Assembly (NCBI GenBank): GCA_963749515.1
Contig: CAVVMR010000001.1
Span: 372,001 to 436,000, forward strand
DNA from: Gaiellasilicea sp963749515
Lineage (GTDB): Bacteria > Actinomycetota > Thermoleophilia > Gaiellales > Gaiellaceae
Reading direction: 5' to 3'
Length of the DNA stretch: 64,000 bases
The notes below the pieces were generated by a model. That model did not search any database and had not been told where the DNA came from. It saw nothing but the letters and a program-made list of their open reading frames with translations. Every line of letters starts with the position of its first letter. Positions within the stretch are counted from its first letter, which is position 1. This document shows, piece by piece, positions 35,123 to 43,456 of the stretch. Position numbers and translations under genes: made by a program.

Positions 35123-36783
35123 GCGGGAACCACCGGCAGGAGGACGCGCGAGGGGTAGACGTCGGTGTGCAAGACGGTCTGCTGCGCGATCTCGATCCGC
35201 GTGCTCGTGCCCACGTCCTCGCCGTTGTTCAGGTTGCGGCTGAAGCGCGGGAAGCTCGAGCTCGTCACGTCGAGGCGGATCCGGTGGCCGCGCTGGAAGA
35301 CGTTCGCCATCGGATAGCAGCGGATCCGGTACTCGGCCACCTCGCCCGGCTCGAGCAGCTCGGTGCTGTCGCCCTCGTGCGAGTCGCGGTAGCGGGCGCG
35401 GATGATCCCCTCCGTGAGGAAGATCGAGCGGCCGTCCGGGTAGACGTCGCAGACGCGGACGAAGAAGTCGGTGTCCTTGGCGCTCGACGCCGCGAAGAGC
35501 ACCATCTCGACCGGGCCGATCACCTCGAGGTCGCGGTCGAGCTCCTCACTCGTGTACACGAGCACGTCGTCGCGCGCCTCGAGCACGCGCTGGTCCCACG
35601 GACCGGGGCGGATCGGCTGCGAGGCGCCCTGCGTCATCGTCTGCACCGAGTTGACGCCGCCGATGGTGGGCACGGGATCCTCGGGGTCGTAGCTGTAGCG
35701 GTCCGCCTGTTCGTCGGACGCGGGGACATCGCGGTCGAGACGTCCGCCGCTGCGCAGGAAGAACGACGTGGGCTCCGTTCCCGGCAGCGGCCACTCGCTC
35801 TCGCCGCGCCACTCGTTCCGGCCGAGGACGAAGAGCTCGAGCGGCGGACGCTCCTCCCAGTCGTTCCCCTCGTCGCGGAGGTAGCGGTCGTAGAAGGCGA
35901 GCTCGTGGTCGCGGATCACGGTCAGGGCGGGGGAGAGGTCGACGTCGCCGCGGAAGGCCTCGATCTCCTCCTCGTGCGACCACGGCCCCATCAGGACACG
36001 GTTCGAGACACGGTCGCCGATCGCTGCGAACTTCCGCAGGTGCGAGCCGGAGTACGGGTCGAACCAGCCGCCCTGCTGGAAGATCGGAACGTTCACCGTG
36101 TCGGGGCGATGGTGGAACTGGTGCCAGTAGGCGTCGTTCTCCTGGTGCTCCCACCACTCGCGCCAGAAACCGACCTTGCGCCCGATCGCGACCTCGTCGA
36201 GCTCGATCAACGGTAGGTGGCGCCAGAGCCGGTCGTTCAGCATCAGCTCGCCCGCGCTCGGGCTCGTGACCAGGCTGATCGCGCTCGTCCAGATCGCCGC
36301 GGCGCCGAGCGTCAGCGCGAGCTGGAACGCGCCGCCCGTCCAGTAGCCGTCCCAGAAGTAGTCGTCGTGGATCACCTGCGGCGCGACGCACTCCAGGTTC
36401 GGATGCCCCTGGTGCAGCAGCTGCCACTGGACGAGCGCGCCGTAGCTTCTGCCCCAGGTGCCGATCCTGCCGTTGCACCACGCCTCGCCGGCGGCCCAGG
36501 TGAGCGAGTCCTGCGCGTCGACGCCGTCCTTGCTCCAGGCCTCGAACTCGCCCTCCGACTCGTAGCGGCCGCGCACGTCCGTGACGACGGCCGCGTAGCC
36601 GCGCTGCGCGAACCAGACACCCCAGCCGACGAACCGCTCACGCGTCGACTCGTACGGCGTCCACTGGTAGATCGTCGGGTGCGGGCCGCCGGAGAGCGGC
36701 AGGTAGACGTCGGCCGAGAGCGTGATGCCGTCGCGCATGGGCACCCGCTGGTCGTGCAGCAGGCGTACGTCCTGGAAGCTCAC
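35119..36783 (-). CDS. CocE/NonD-family serine hydrolase
   Basis: The 554-residue protein starts at GTG 36783 (SFQDVRLLHDQRVPMRDG), overlapping the ABC ATPase stop. The alpha/beta-hydrolase domain has the nucleophile GTWGRSYGALVQ, Asp in GGWFDPYSG and His in MGPWSHEEE. The C-terminal jellyroll region includes SSSFPRFSRNLNNGED. Family members cleave acyl esters and amides (cocaine esterase, glutaryl-7-ACA acylase, Xaa-Pro dipeptidyl-peptidase). It is intact, unlike the other CocE-type gene at 18936. Location directly after two peptide-import ATPases suggests it acts on imported acylated or peptide-like compounds. Confidence 0.88.
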   Translation of the reverse strand: MSFQDVRLLHDQRVPMRDGITLSADVYLPLSGGPHPTIYQWTPYESTRERFVGWGVWFAQRGYAAVVTDVRGRYESEGEFEAWSKDGVDAQDSLTWAAGEAWCNGRIGTWGRSYGALVQWQLLHQGHPNLECVAPQVIHDDYFWDGYWTGGAFQLALTLGAAAIWTSAISLVTSPSAGELMLNDRLWRHLPLIELDEVAIGRKVGFWREWWEHQENDAYWHQFHHRPDTVNVPIFQQGGWFDPYSGSHLRKFAAIGDRVSNRVLMGPWSHEEEIEAFRGDVDLSPALTVIRDHELAFYDRYLRDEGNDWEERPPLELFVLGRNEWRGESEWPLPGTEPTSFFLRSGGRLDRDVPASDEQADRYSYDPEDPVPTIGGVNSVQTMTQGASQPIRPGPWDQRVLEARDDVLVYTSEELDRDLEVIGPVEMVLFAASSAKDTDFFVRVCDVYPDGRSIFLTEGIIRARYRDSHEGDSTELLEPGEVAEYRIRCYPMANVFQRGHRIRLDVTSSSFPRFSRNLNNGEDVGTSTRIEIAQQTVLHTDVYPSRVLLPVVPA

Positions 36784-37829
36784 CCGATCAGGGCGGGCGT
36801 TGCCGGGATGGGCGTTCCGGCAAAGTGGCACGCGGCGCCGTGGCTGTCGCCGTGGTCCTCCAGCAGCGGCTCCACCTCGGCGCAGATGTCCTGGGCGATC
36901 GGACAGCGTGTCCGGAAGCGGCAGCCGGACGGAGGGTTGATCGGGCTCGGCACGTCGCCCTGGAGCACGACCCGCTGGCGCTTGCGCCCGGGGATCGGCT
37001 CCGGGTTCGCCGAGAGCAACGCCACCGTGTAGGGGTGCAGCGGCCGGCGAAAGAGGTCCTCCGAGGTCGCCAGCTCGACGACCTTTCCGAGGTACATGAC
37101 CGCGACGCGATCCGAGATGTAGCCGACGACGGCGAGGTCGTGGGCGACGAAGAGGTAGGTCAGGTTGAACTCCTGCTTCAGCTCGACGAGGAGATTGAGC
37201 ACCTGGGACTGGATCGAGACGTCGAGGGCCGAGACGGGCTCGTCCGCAACGATGAACTTCGGGCGCAGCACGAGTGCGCGCGCGAGCCCGATCCGCTGGC
37301 GCTGGCCGCCGCTGAACTGATGCGGATAGCGCCCGGCCGCCTCGGCGCTGAGGCCGACGCGCTCGAGCACGTCGATCACGGCCTGGTCGCGCCGCTTCCC
37401 CTCCAGCCCGTGGATCCGCAGGCCTTCGCCGACGAGGTCCTTCACCTTCATGCGCGGATCGAGCGAGCCGACGGAGTCCTGGAAGACGATCTGCATGTGG
37501 CGGCGCATCGCCTTCATGTCGGAGCCGCCGAGACGCAGCACGTCGACGCCGTCGAACTCGATCTCGCCGGCGGTCGGCTCGAGCAGGCGCAGCAGCGTCC
37601 GGCCGAGCGTCGACTTTCCGCAGCCTGACTCTCCGACGAGACCGACGGTCTCGCCGCGGAAGACGTCGAGGTCGACGCCGTCTACGGCCTGCAGCTGGCC
37701 GACCGTCCGCTTCAGCATCCCCTTGCGGACGGGAAAGTGCTTCTTCACGCCGCGCGCCTTCAGGAGCACGTCGGCCGGCTCGCCGCCGGTTCCGAGGTCG
37801 AGCCTGTGAGTACTGAGGTCGGCGCTCAT
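36780..37829 (-). CDS. dppF: Oligopeptide/dipeptide ABC transporter ATP-binding protein (OppF/DppF type)
   Basis: The 349-residue ATPase has Walker A GESGCGKS, the signature FSGGQRQRIGLARAL, Walker B FIVADEPVSALD, the H-loop VAHDLAVVG, and the C-terminal cysteine-bearing oligopeptide domain GCRFRTRCPIAQDIC. It energises import of peptides or related compounds. I place the start at ATG 37829, which overlaps the stop of the partner ATPase. Its permeases and binding protein are not in this operon but on the divergent plus-strand arm (40798-44352), which completes one importer. Confidence 0.9.
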   Translation of the reverse strand: MSADLSTHRLDLGTGGEPADVLLKARGVKKHFPVRKGMLKRTVGQLQAVDGVDLDVFRGETVGLVGESGCGKSTLGRTLLRLLEPTAGEIEFDGVDVLRLGGSDMKAMRRHMQIVFQDSVGSLDPRMKVKDLVGEGLRIHGLEGKRRDQAVIDVLERVGLSAEAAGRYPHQFSGGQRQRIGLARALVLRPKFIVADEPVSALDVSIQSQVLNLLVELKQEFNLTYLFVAHDLAVVGYISDRVAVMYLGKVVELATSEDLFRRPLHPYTVALLSANPEPIPGRKRQRVVLQGDVPSPINPPSGCRFRTRCPIAQDICAEVEPLLEDHGDSHGAACHFAGTPIPATPALIG

Positions 37830-38836
37830 CCCATCGCCTCGACAGCCCCCGTCCGGGGCACGCGGCGGCCGTTCTCGCAGAGCCAGCACGCGGACTCCTG
37901 CGGCGGCACCGGCAGCAGCGGCGGATCCTTGGCCAAGCACTTGTCGAAGACGTAGTCGCAGCGCGGAGCGAAGCGGCAGGAGTCGGGCCAGTCGAGCGGG
38001 TTCGGGACGACGCCGCGGATCGCCTTCAGCGGTTGCGAGTAGCGCATCCCGAGCAGCGGGATCGAGTCGAGCAGCGCCTCCGTGTACGGGTGCTGCGGGC
38101 TGGAGAAGATCTCGGCGACCGGCCCGCGCTCGACGATCCGGCCGGCGTACATCACCGCCACCTCGTCGACCATCTCCGCCACGACGCCGAGGTCGTGGGT
38201 GATCAGCAGGATTGCCATTCCGAGCCGTTCGCGCAGCTCCTTCATCAGCTCCAGGATCTGCGCCTGCACGGTGACGTCCAGAGCAGTCGTCGGCTCGTCG
38301 GCGATCAGGAGCTTCGGGTTGCAGCTCAGCGCCATCGCGATCATCACGCGCTGCCGCATGCCGCCGGAGAGCTGGTGCGGATAGTCCCGGACCCGCTGTG
38401 CAGGTGAGGGGATGCCGACCAGCTGCATCATCTCCACCGCCCGGTCCATGGCCTCCTTGGCGCCGACATCCTGGTGCAGCTGCACCGCCTCGGAGATCTG
38501 GTCGCCGACGGTGAACACCGGGTTCAGCGACGTCATCGGCTCCTGGAAGATCATCGAGATGTCGTTGCCGCGGATCTTCTCCAGCTCGCGCTCCGGGAGC
38601 TTGGCGAGGTCGCGGCCCTCGAAGAGGATGCGCGAGCCCTCCGCGATCCGGCCGGGCCGGTCGACCAGGCGCATCACGCTGAGCGCGGTCACCGACTTGC
38701 CGGAGCCCGACTCGCCGACCACGGCGAGCGTTCCGCCCTGCGGGATCTCGAAGTCGATTCCGTCGACGGCGCGCAGGAAGCCCCCGCTCGTGTCGAACCC
38801 GGTGCGGAGGTTCTCGACGGCCAGGAGTGGCGTCAT
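37826..38836 (-). CDS. dppD: Oligopeptide/dipeptide ABC transporter ATP-binding protein (OppD/DppD type)
   Basis: The 336-residue ATPase has Walker A GESGSGKSVTALS, the Q-loop FQEPMTSLNPV, the signature LSGGMRQRVMIAMAL, Walker B LLIADEPTTALD, the H-loop LITHDLGVVA, and the C-terminal SCRFAPRCDYVFDKC. It pairs with the next gene as the two-ATPase engine of a peptide-class importer. ATG 38836 overlaps the GntR stop, so the regulator and transporter are translated together. Confidence 0.92.
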   Translation of the reverse strand: MTPLLAVENLRTGFDTSGGFLRAVDGIDFEIPQGGTLAVVGESGSGKSVTALSVMRLVDRPGRIAEGSRILFEGRDLAKLPERELEKIRGNDISMIFQEPMTSLNPVFTVGDQISEAVQLHQDVGAKEAMDRAVEMMQLVGIPSPAQRVRDYPHQLSGGMRQRVMIAMALSCNPKLLIADEPTTALDVTVQAQILELMKELRERLGMAILLITHDLGVVAEMVDEVAVMYAGRIVERGPVAEIFSSPQHPYTEALLDSIPLLGMRYSQPLKAIRGVVPNPLDWPDSCRFAPRCDYVFDKCLAKDPPLLPVPPQESACWLCENGRRVPRTGAVEAMG

Positions 38837-39549
38837 GACCGCTTCGCCTTCACCGTCGGAGCGCCGACCGGGGCCGGCACGTCGATGTGGCGCTCGAGCT
38901 GCTCCAGCGCGATCGCGGGATCGCGCGTCTGGAGCGCGTCGAGCAGGGCGCGATGCTCCTCCACGGTCTCCTCGAAGCTGCGGAACCGCTCGTAGCGATA
39001 GAAGTAGGCGCGGATCCGCGGCTCGATCGTGCGCCAGATCTGCAGGGTGTGCAGCTGCCCCGAGGCGAGGATCACGATCTCGTGGAACGCGAGGTCGGCC
39101 TCGACCAGCTTGAGCAGGTCGTTCCCCTTCCCGGCCTGTTCCATCAGCCAGATCTGCTTCCCGAGCTCCGCGAAGTCGTCGTCGCTCATCTTCGTCAGCG
39201 CGCGCGCGAAGCTGGAGCGCTCGAGGGTCAGGCGGATCGGGATCAGGACTTCGTGGACCTCTTCGTCGGAGACGCCGAGAACCACTGCGCCCCGGTAGGG
39301 GAAGGACATCACGAGCCCCTCGTTCTCGAGCTGCCGGAGCGCCTCGCGGACGGGGCCGCGGCTCGTGCCGAGCTCCGCCGAGAGCGCGGACTCGATCAGG
39401 CGCTCACCCGGATCGAAGCGTCCGGAGATGATCGCCATCCGCAGGGTCTCGATCACCTGCCGGCCGCGCGAGCCTGCTTTCGCCCCGGCTTCGGCGACCG
39501 CGGGCAGCTCGGCCGGTTGGCCCACGGCGGACTGGGTGTCGGCAGTCAT
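38833..39549 (-). CDS. GntR-family regulator, FCD type
   Basis: The 238-residue regulator has the winged helix-turn-helix LSAELGTSRGPVREALRQLE (about residues 64-83) and an FCD effector domain whose metal-site residues look intact: ADLAFHEIV, a later EEHRALLDAL and LERHID. FCD regulators bind carboxylate ligands and usually repress divergent catabolic genes. It is first in the minus-strand operon; its ATG at 39549 overlaps one of two TTGT-NN-ACAA-like sites, consistent with autoregulation. The same paired site recurs upstream of 56628/56721, where no regulator gene is present, so it may control that locus too. Confidence 0.9.
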   Translation of the reverse strand: MTADTQSAVGQPAELPAVAEAGAKAGSRGRQVIETLRMAIISGRFDPGERLIESALSAELGTSRGPVREALRQLENEGLVMSFPYRGAVVLGVSDEEVHEVLIPIRLTLERSSFARALTKMSDDDFAELGKQIWLMEQAGKGNDLLKLVEADLAFHEIVILASGQLHTLQIWRTIEPRIRAYFYRYERFRSFEETVEEHRALLDALQTRDPAIALEQLERHIDVPAPVGAPTVKAKRS

Positions 39550-39575
39550 GTCTACAATCTCAAAATGGTTGACAA
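39548..39575. promoter_or_regulatory. Paired GntR-type operator, 18-bp spacing, in divergent promoter
   Basis: Two pseudo-palindromes, ATGTCTACAA (39548-39557) and TGGTTGACAA (39566-39575), have centres exactly 18 bp apart. On the other strand they read TTGTAGACAT and TTGTCAACCA, resembling TTGT-NN-ACAA half-sites bound by FadR-type GntR proteins. The first covers the start codon of the GntR gene. The second contains TTGACA, a possible -35 (39569-39574) for the plus-strand enolase-superfamily gene, with TAGTGT as a possible -10 at 39593-39598. Confidence 0.65.
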
Positions 39576-39608
39576 TCTTGGCCTGCGGGTCGTAGTGTAC
39601 TTGTCTCG

Positions 39609-40766
39609 GTGAGGATCACCAAGGTCGAAACAATTGCGGTTCGGACCCCCATGCGGGAACCGTTGGTCTGGCCTGGTGGCACGAGGCACTCGGCGTCGGG
39701 CCTGATCGTCCAGATCCACACCGACGAAGGGATCGTCGGGGTGGGCGAGGCGCCGGGTCCGACCCTGCCGACGATCCAGACGATCATCGACGCGGAGCTG
39801 ACGCAGTTCCTGATCGGACAGGATCCGCTGCGCGTCGAGTGGCTCGTGCACCGCATGGAGGAGTTCACTCGGAACTGGAGTCACATCGGCGCCTACGCGA
39901 TCGCCGGCATCGAGATCGCCCTCCTCGACATCAAGGGGAAGGCTCTCGGCGTTTCGGTCGCGGAGTTGCTCGGCGGCTTCAGCCGCGACCGTGTCCCGGT
40001 CGTGGGCTACCTCTTCATCGACACACCGGAAGGGAATGCTCAGAAGGCCGGCGCCTTCGTCGACTCCGGCTACACGGAGCTGAAGCTCAAGGTCGGGCGC
40101 GACTTCGAGCAGGATCACGACTCGCTCGCGGCGATCCGCGACCGGGTCGGGCCGGACGTGAAGATCCGCATCGACGCGAACATGATCTGGAGCGTCCCGG
40201 CGGCGATCAAGTGGATCAGGGGCCTCGAGCAATTCGACCTCCAGTATGTCGAGCAGCCGGTGCCGGACTTCGACCTCGAGGGACTGGCTCAGGTGCGCCG
40301 TTCGGTTGCGGTCCCGATCGCCGCGGACGAGGCCTGTACCGACCTGCGCTCCGTGCTCGAGCTGATCAAGGCGGACGCCTGCGACGTGCTCGTCGTCTAC
40401 CCGTCGGAGGCCGGCGGCCTGCGTCGCGCACACCAGATCGGCGCGCTCGCCGACGCGGCTGGCAAGTGGTGTGTGATCGGCAGCTGGGCCGAGCTCGGCG
40501 TCGCGACAGCGGGCAATGTCCACGTCGTCGCGTCGTCGTCGAACTTCCCGTTTGCGAGCGACACGCACTACCCGTTGCAGGAGAGCGACGTCCTCGTCGA
40601 GCCGTTCCAGATGGCGGACGGCCTGGTCGAGGTGCCCCGTTCCCCGGGGCTCGGCGTCGAGCTGGATCCGGAAGCTGTGCAACGACTTTCCAACTTTCAA
40701 GTCCGTGAGTCCGTCTTTTACGACGACATTCACGGAGCAGCACCACGGGTCGGTCAGATCCTCTGA
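39609..40766 (+). CDS. Enolase-superfamily protein (muconate cycloisomerase-like)
   Basis: The 385-residue protein starts at GTG 39609. The strand-2 KxK motif ELKLKVGRDF, metal ligands in RIDANMIW and YVEQPVP, and IAADEACTD are present. The strand-6 lysine expected before GG is absent: the segment reads DVLVVYPSEAGG, as also happens in the enolase-superfamily protein at 12358. The two proteins thus share an unusual active site. It is the first gene of the plus-strand arm and would act on an imported compound as racemase, epimerase or dehydratase. With a predicted transcription start about four bases upstream, it may be leaderless. Confidence 0.85.
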   Translation: MRITKVETIAVRTPMREPLVWPGGTRHSASGLIVQIHTDEGIVGVGEAPGPTLPTIQTIIDAELTQFLIGQDPLRVEWLVHRMEEFTRNWSHIGAYAIAGIEIALLDIKGKALGVSVAELLGGFSRDRVPVVGYLFIDTPEGNAQKAGAFVDSGYTELKLKVGRDFEQDHDSLAAIRDRVGPDVKIRIDANMIWSVPAAIKWIRGLEQFDLQYVEQPVPDFDLEGLAQVRRSVAVPIAADEACTDLRSVLELIKADACDVLVVYPSEAGGLRRAHQIGALADAAGKWCVIGSWAELGVATAGNVHVVASSSNFPFASDTHYPLQESDVLVEPFQMADGLVEVPRSPGLGVELDPEAVQRLSNFQVRESVFYDDIHGAAPRVGQIL

Positions 40767-40797
40767 CCGGTCTTCAGGGATAGGAGGGCCAGACGCG

Positions 40798-42426
40798 ATG
40801 TCAGACGAACGAATGTCGGATAGCCCGGGTGGGACCGAGCTAGACCGGCGAGAGCTGCTGAAGAAGGCGGGTGTGGTCGGCGCCGGTGCGGTTGCGGCGG
40901 GCGCCCTCGGCGGCACGGCCAAGGCCGCGACGAAGCGGCCGCGGGCGACACCGGGAATCAAGCGAGGCGGCAGGCTGATCTGGGGGCTCGAGTCGGACCC
41001 GGCCCATGTCGCGCCGTTCGGCGGGATCTTGACCGCGAACCACTGGGCCAAGGAGTTCGCCTACGACTCGCTCGTCGAGTGGGACCGCAACCTGAACGTC
41101 AGGATGGCGCTCGCCGAGAAGTTCGAGATCGTCAGCAAGACGGCGATTCGCTGGACGCTCAAGCGGGGCGTCAAGTTCCACAACGGCAAGGAAGTCACCG
41201 CGGCCGACGTCAAGTACTCCGTCGAGCGGATGCTCAACCCGCCGCTGCCGGGGAGCATCTCCACGGTCGCCCAGGTGCCGGCGATCGACAGGGTCCAGGT
41301 TGTCTCGAAGTACGTGTTCATCCTGCACCTGAAGGCGCCTGACGCCCGCATCATCGGCTTCTTCGCCTGGCAGCGCTACGCACCGATCGTCCCGCAGGGC
41401 CTCTACGACCAGATCAACGTCTCGCGGAACGCGATCGGTACCGGCCCCTACCGGATGCTCGGCTACGAGCCGAACGACCGCATCGAGTACACCAGGTTCG
41501 CCCAGCACTGGAAGAAGGGCTTCCCGTACATGAACTCCATCCAGCTGAAGATCCTCGGCGACGAGCAGGCCCGCGTGGCGGCACTGCGTGCCGGTGCGAT
41601 CGACGGTGCGACGCTGTCGGTCGAGGTCGCCCGGTCGCTGGCCAACAACAGGGACCTGACCGTCCTGAAGGGGCCGAACGCAGCGTTCCGCGAGCTGCAG
41701 ATGACGATCAAGCGCGGCGAGGACAAGCCGTGGCACAAGAAGGGCGTTCGCCTGGCGGTCAACCACGCCATCAACCGTGCGGACATCATCCGCCGGGTCT
41801 ACAGCGGCGAGGCCGAGTACTCGGGGCACGTTCCGCCCGGCTACGGCCCCTGGCCGTTGACGGACGCGGAGTTGAAGACCAAGTACGAGAAGTTCGACCT
41901 GCCGATGGCCAGGAAGCTGATGGCCGACGCGGGCGAGTCCAATGGGTTCAAGGTCACGATGACGACGTTCGCCCTGCAGGACTATCCGCTCGTCGCAGCG
42001 GTCGTCCAGTCACAGCTGAAGGCGATCAACATCGATGTCGAGATCGTCGCCCAGGAGGCCGGCACGTTCGCTGCGAACAACGGCCGCGGGACGTTCGACT
42101 GGGATCTCACCGGTCGCGGCATGCGCGGCGATGTCGACGGGTACGTGGCCGAGTTCCACCCGGCCGCTCCCGTCTTCAACATCTGGTACCCGGAGTACCG
42201 GAACGTCAAGGCGTGGCGCGGAATCGGCAACGGCCGGATCCAGCTCGACCCGGCGAAGCGGGTGCCGATCTACAAGGCGGCCCAGCGGGAGCTCATGCTC
42301 GATCCCGTGCAGATCCCGCTCGTCGCGATCAAGAAGTACCAGGTGGTGCGGAAGCGCGTGAAGAACATGTACGTCGCGTTCAGCGACTTCAACACGGGCC
42401 TCCGCAACGTGTGGCTGGACGGGTGA
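40798..42426 (+). CDS. TAT-exported ABC substrate-binding protein, peptide/nickel family (SBP_bac_5)
   Basis: The 542-residue protein starts at ATG 40798 with a good GGAGG at 40783-40787. It has a twin-arginine signal (LDRRELLKKAGVVGAGAV, about residues 15-32) followed by the family-5 solute-binding fold, with GRLIWGLESDP, RWTLKRGVKFHNGKEVTAAD and GTGPYRMLGYEPND. It captures the substrate outside the membrane for the permeases encoded next. A TAT rather than Sec signal means it is exported folded. The strong hairpin just after its stop probably raises its message level relative to the permeases. Confidence 0.9.
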   Translation: MSDERMSDSPGGTELDRRELLKKAGVVGAGAVAAGALGGTAKAATKRPRATPGIKRGGRLIWGLESDPAHVAPFGGILTANHWAKEFAYDSLVEWDRNLNVRMALAEKFEIVSKTAIRWTLKRGVKFHNGKEVTAADVKYSVERMLNPPLPGSISTVAQVPAIDRVQVVSKYVFILHLKAPDARIIGFFAWQRYAPIVPQGLYDQINVSRNAIGTGPYRMLGYEPNDRIEYTRFAQHWKKGFPYMNSIQLKILGDEQARVAALRAGAIDGATLSVEVARSLANNRDLTVLKGPNAAFRELQMTIKRGEDKPWHKKGVRLAVNHAINRADIIRRVYSGEAEYSGHVPPGYGPWPLTDAELKTKYEKFDLPMARKLMADAGESNGFKVTMTTFALQDYPLVAAVVQSQLKAINIDVEIVAQEAGTFAANNGRGTFDWDLTGRGMRGDVDGYVAEFHPAAPVFNIWYPEYRNVKAWRGIGNGRIQLDPAKRVPIYKAAQRELMLDPVQIPLVAIKKYQVVRKRVKNMYVAFSDFNTGLRNVWLDG

Positions 42427-42448
42427 CCGACAGCATTCCCGTCGACCT

Positions 42449-42478
42449 GGAGGGGCGCCGCTTCGGCGGCGTCCCTCC
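42449..42478 (+). terminator. 13-bp UUCG-capped hairpin between binding-protein and permease genes
   Basis: GGAGGGGCGCCGC (42449-42461) is followed by TTCG and then GCGGCGTCCCTCC (42466-42478). The 13-bp stem has a single G-U pair and a very stable UUCG tetraloop. There is no T-run after it, so it is not a classical intrinsic terminator. Between a binding-protein gene and its permeases such structures usually block 3' decay or partly terminate, giving excess binding protein. Confidence 0.75.
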
Positions 42479-42505
42479 AACGTTAAGGGCCGGTAGAACC
42501 GGCCG

Positions 42506-43456
42506 ATGACCGGCTACATCCTCAGGCGGCTCGCGTTCGCGATTCCGACGCTCATCGTCGTCTCGATCGGGATCTTCCTGATGGTCAGGCTGCTGCCCGG
42601 CGACATCATCGACATCCTCTTCGGCGGCGACCAGACGGCCAGCGAGGAGGTCAAGCAGCAGGCCCGCGAGCAACTCGGCCTGACCGGCTCCTACCCGGAG
42701 CAGTACTGGCGGTGGATCAGCGGCGTCCTGCAGGGCGACTTCGGCTTCTCCCTCCGGAACACCGAGCCGGTCTCCGCCATCGTCTTCGACGCGCTCACGG
42801 TCACGCTCGAGCTCGTCGTCCTCGGGCTCCTGATCGCGACCGTCATCGGCGTCCCGCTCGGCGTGCTCTCTGCCGTCAAGCGCGACACCGGTTGGGACCT
42901 CGCCGCCCGCGTCGGCGGCCTCGTGGGATTGAGCGTCCCGAGCTTCTGGCTCGCGACGCTGCTGCTGCTCATCACCTCTCGCGTGTTCGGCTGGGTCCCG
43001 CCCCTCGTCTACATCTCGCCGTTCGACGATCCGATCGGAAATTTGAGCCAGTTCATCCTTCCGGCGATCTCGATCTCGGTGTTCACGATGGCGATCGTGA
43101 TGCGCATGGTGCGAGCGACGATGCTGGAAGTCCTCGGCCAGGACTACGTTCGCACCGCCCGCGCGAAGGGCGTCGACCGGAGAACCATGATCACGAAGCA
43201 CGCGCTGCGGAACGCCCTGATCCCCGTGGTCACGATCATCGGCTTCGAGATCGGGGTGCTGATCGGAGGCGCCGCGATCATCGAGACCATCTTCGGGCTG
43301 CCCGGCGTCGGCTACGTGCTGCTGCAGGCGATCTTCGGGCGCGACTACCCCGTCATCCAGGCGATGACGCTGCTGATCGCCTTCACCTTCATCTTCGCCA
43401 ATCTGCTCGTCGATCTCCTCTACGGGGTCCTCGACCCCAGGATCTCGCAGGAATGA
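42506..43456 (+). CDS. dppB: ABC transporter permease (DppB type)
   Basis: The 316-residue inner-membrane permease begins MTGYILRRLAFAIPTLIVVS. It has about six membrane helices, and the ATPase-contact EAA-like loop is around YVRTARAKGVDRRTMITKHA and LRNALIPVVT. It forms the translocation pore with the next gene and is driven by the two ATPases on the minus-strand arm. The stop overlaps the next ATG. Confidence 0.92.
   Translation: MTGYILRRLAFAIPTLIVVSIGIFLMVRLLPGDIIDILFGGDQTASEEVKQQAREQLGLTGSYPEQYWRWISGVLQGDFGFSLRNTEPVSAIVFDALTVTLELVVLGLLIATVIGVPLGVLSAVKRDTGWDLAARVGGLVGLSVPSFWLATLLLLITSRVFGWVPPLVYISPFDDPIGNLSQFILPAISISVFTMAIVMRMVRATMLEVLGQDYVRTARAKGVDRRTMITKHALRNALIPVVTIIGFEIGVLIGGAAIIETIFGLPGVGYVLLQAIFGRDYPVIQAMTLLIAFTFIFANLLVDLLYGVLDPRISQE

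Noticed and set aside
42449..42478. Classical Rho-independent terminator
   Set aside because: The hairpin has no following T-run, and the permease genes continue the same functional operon, so it is more likely a stability or partial attenuation element.
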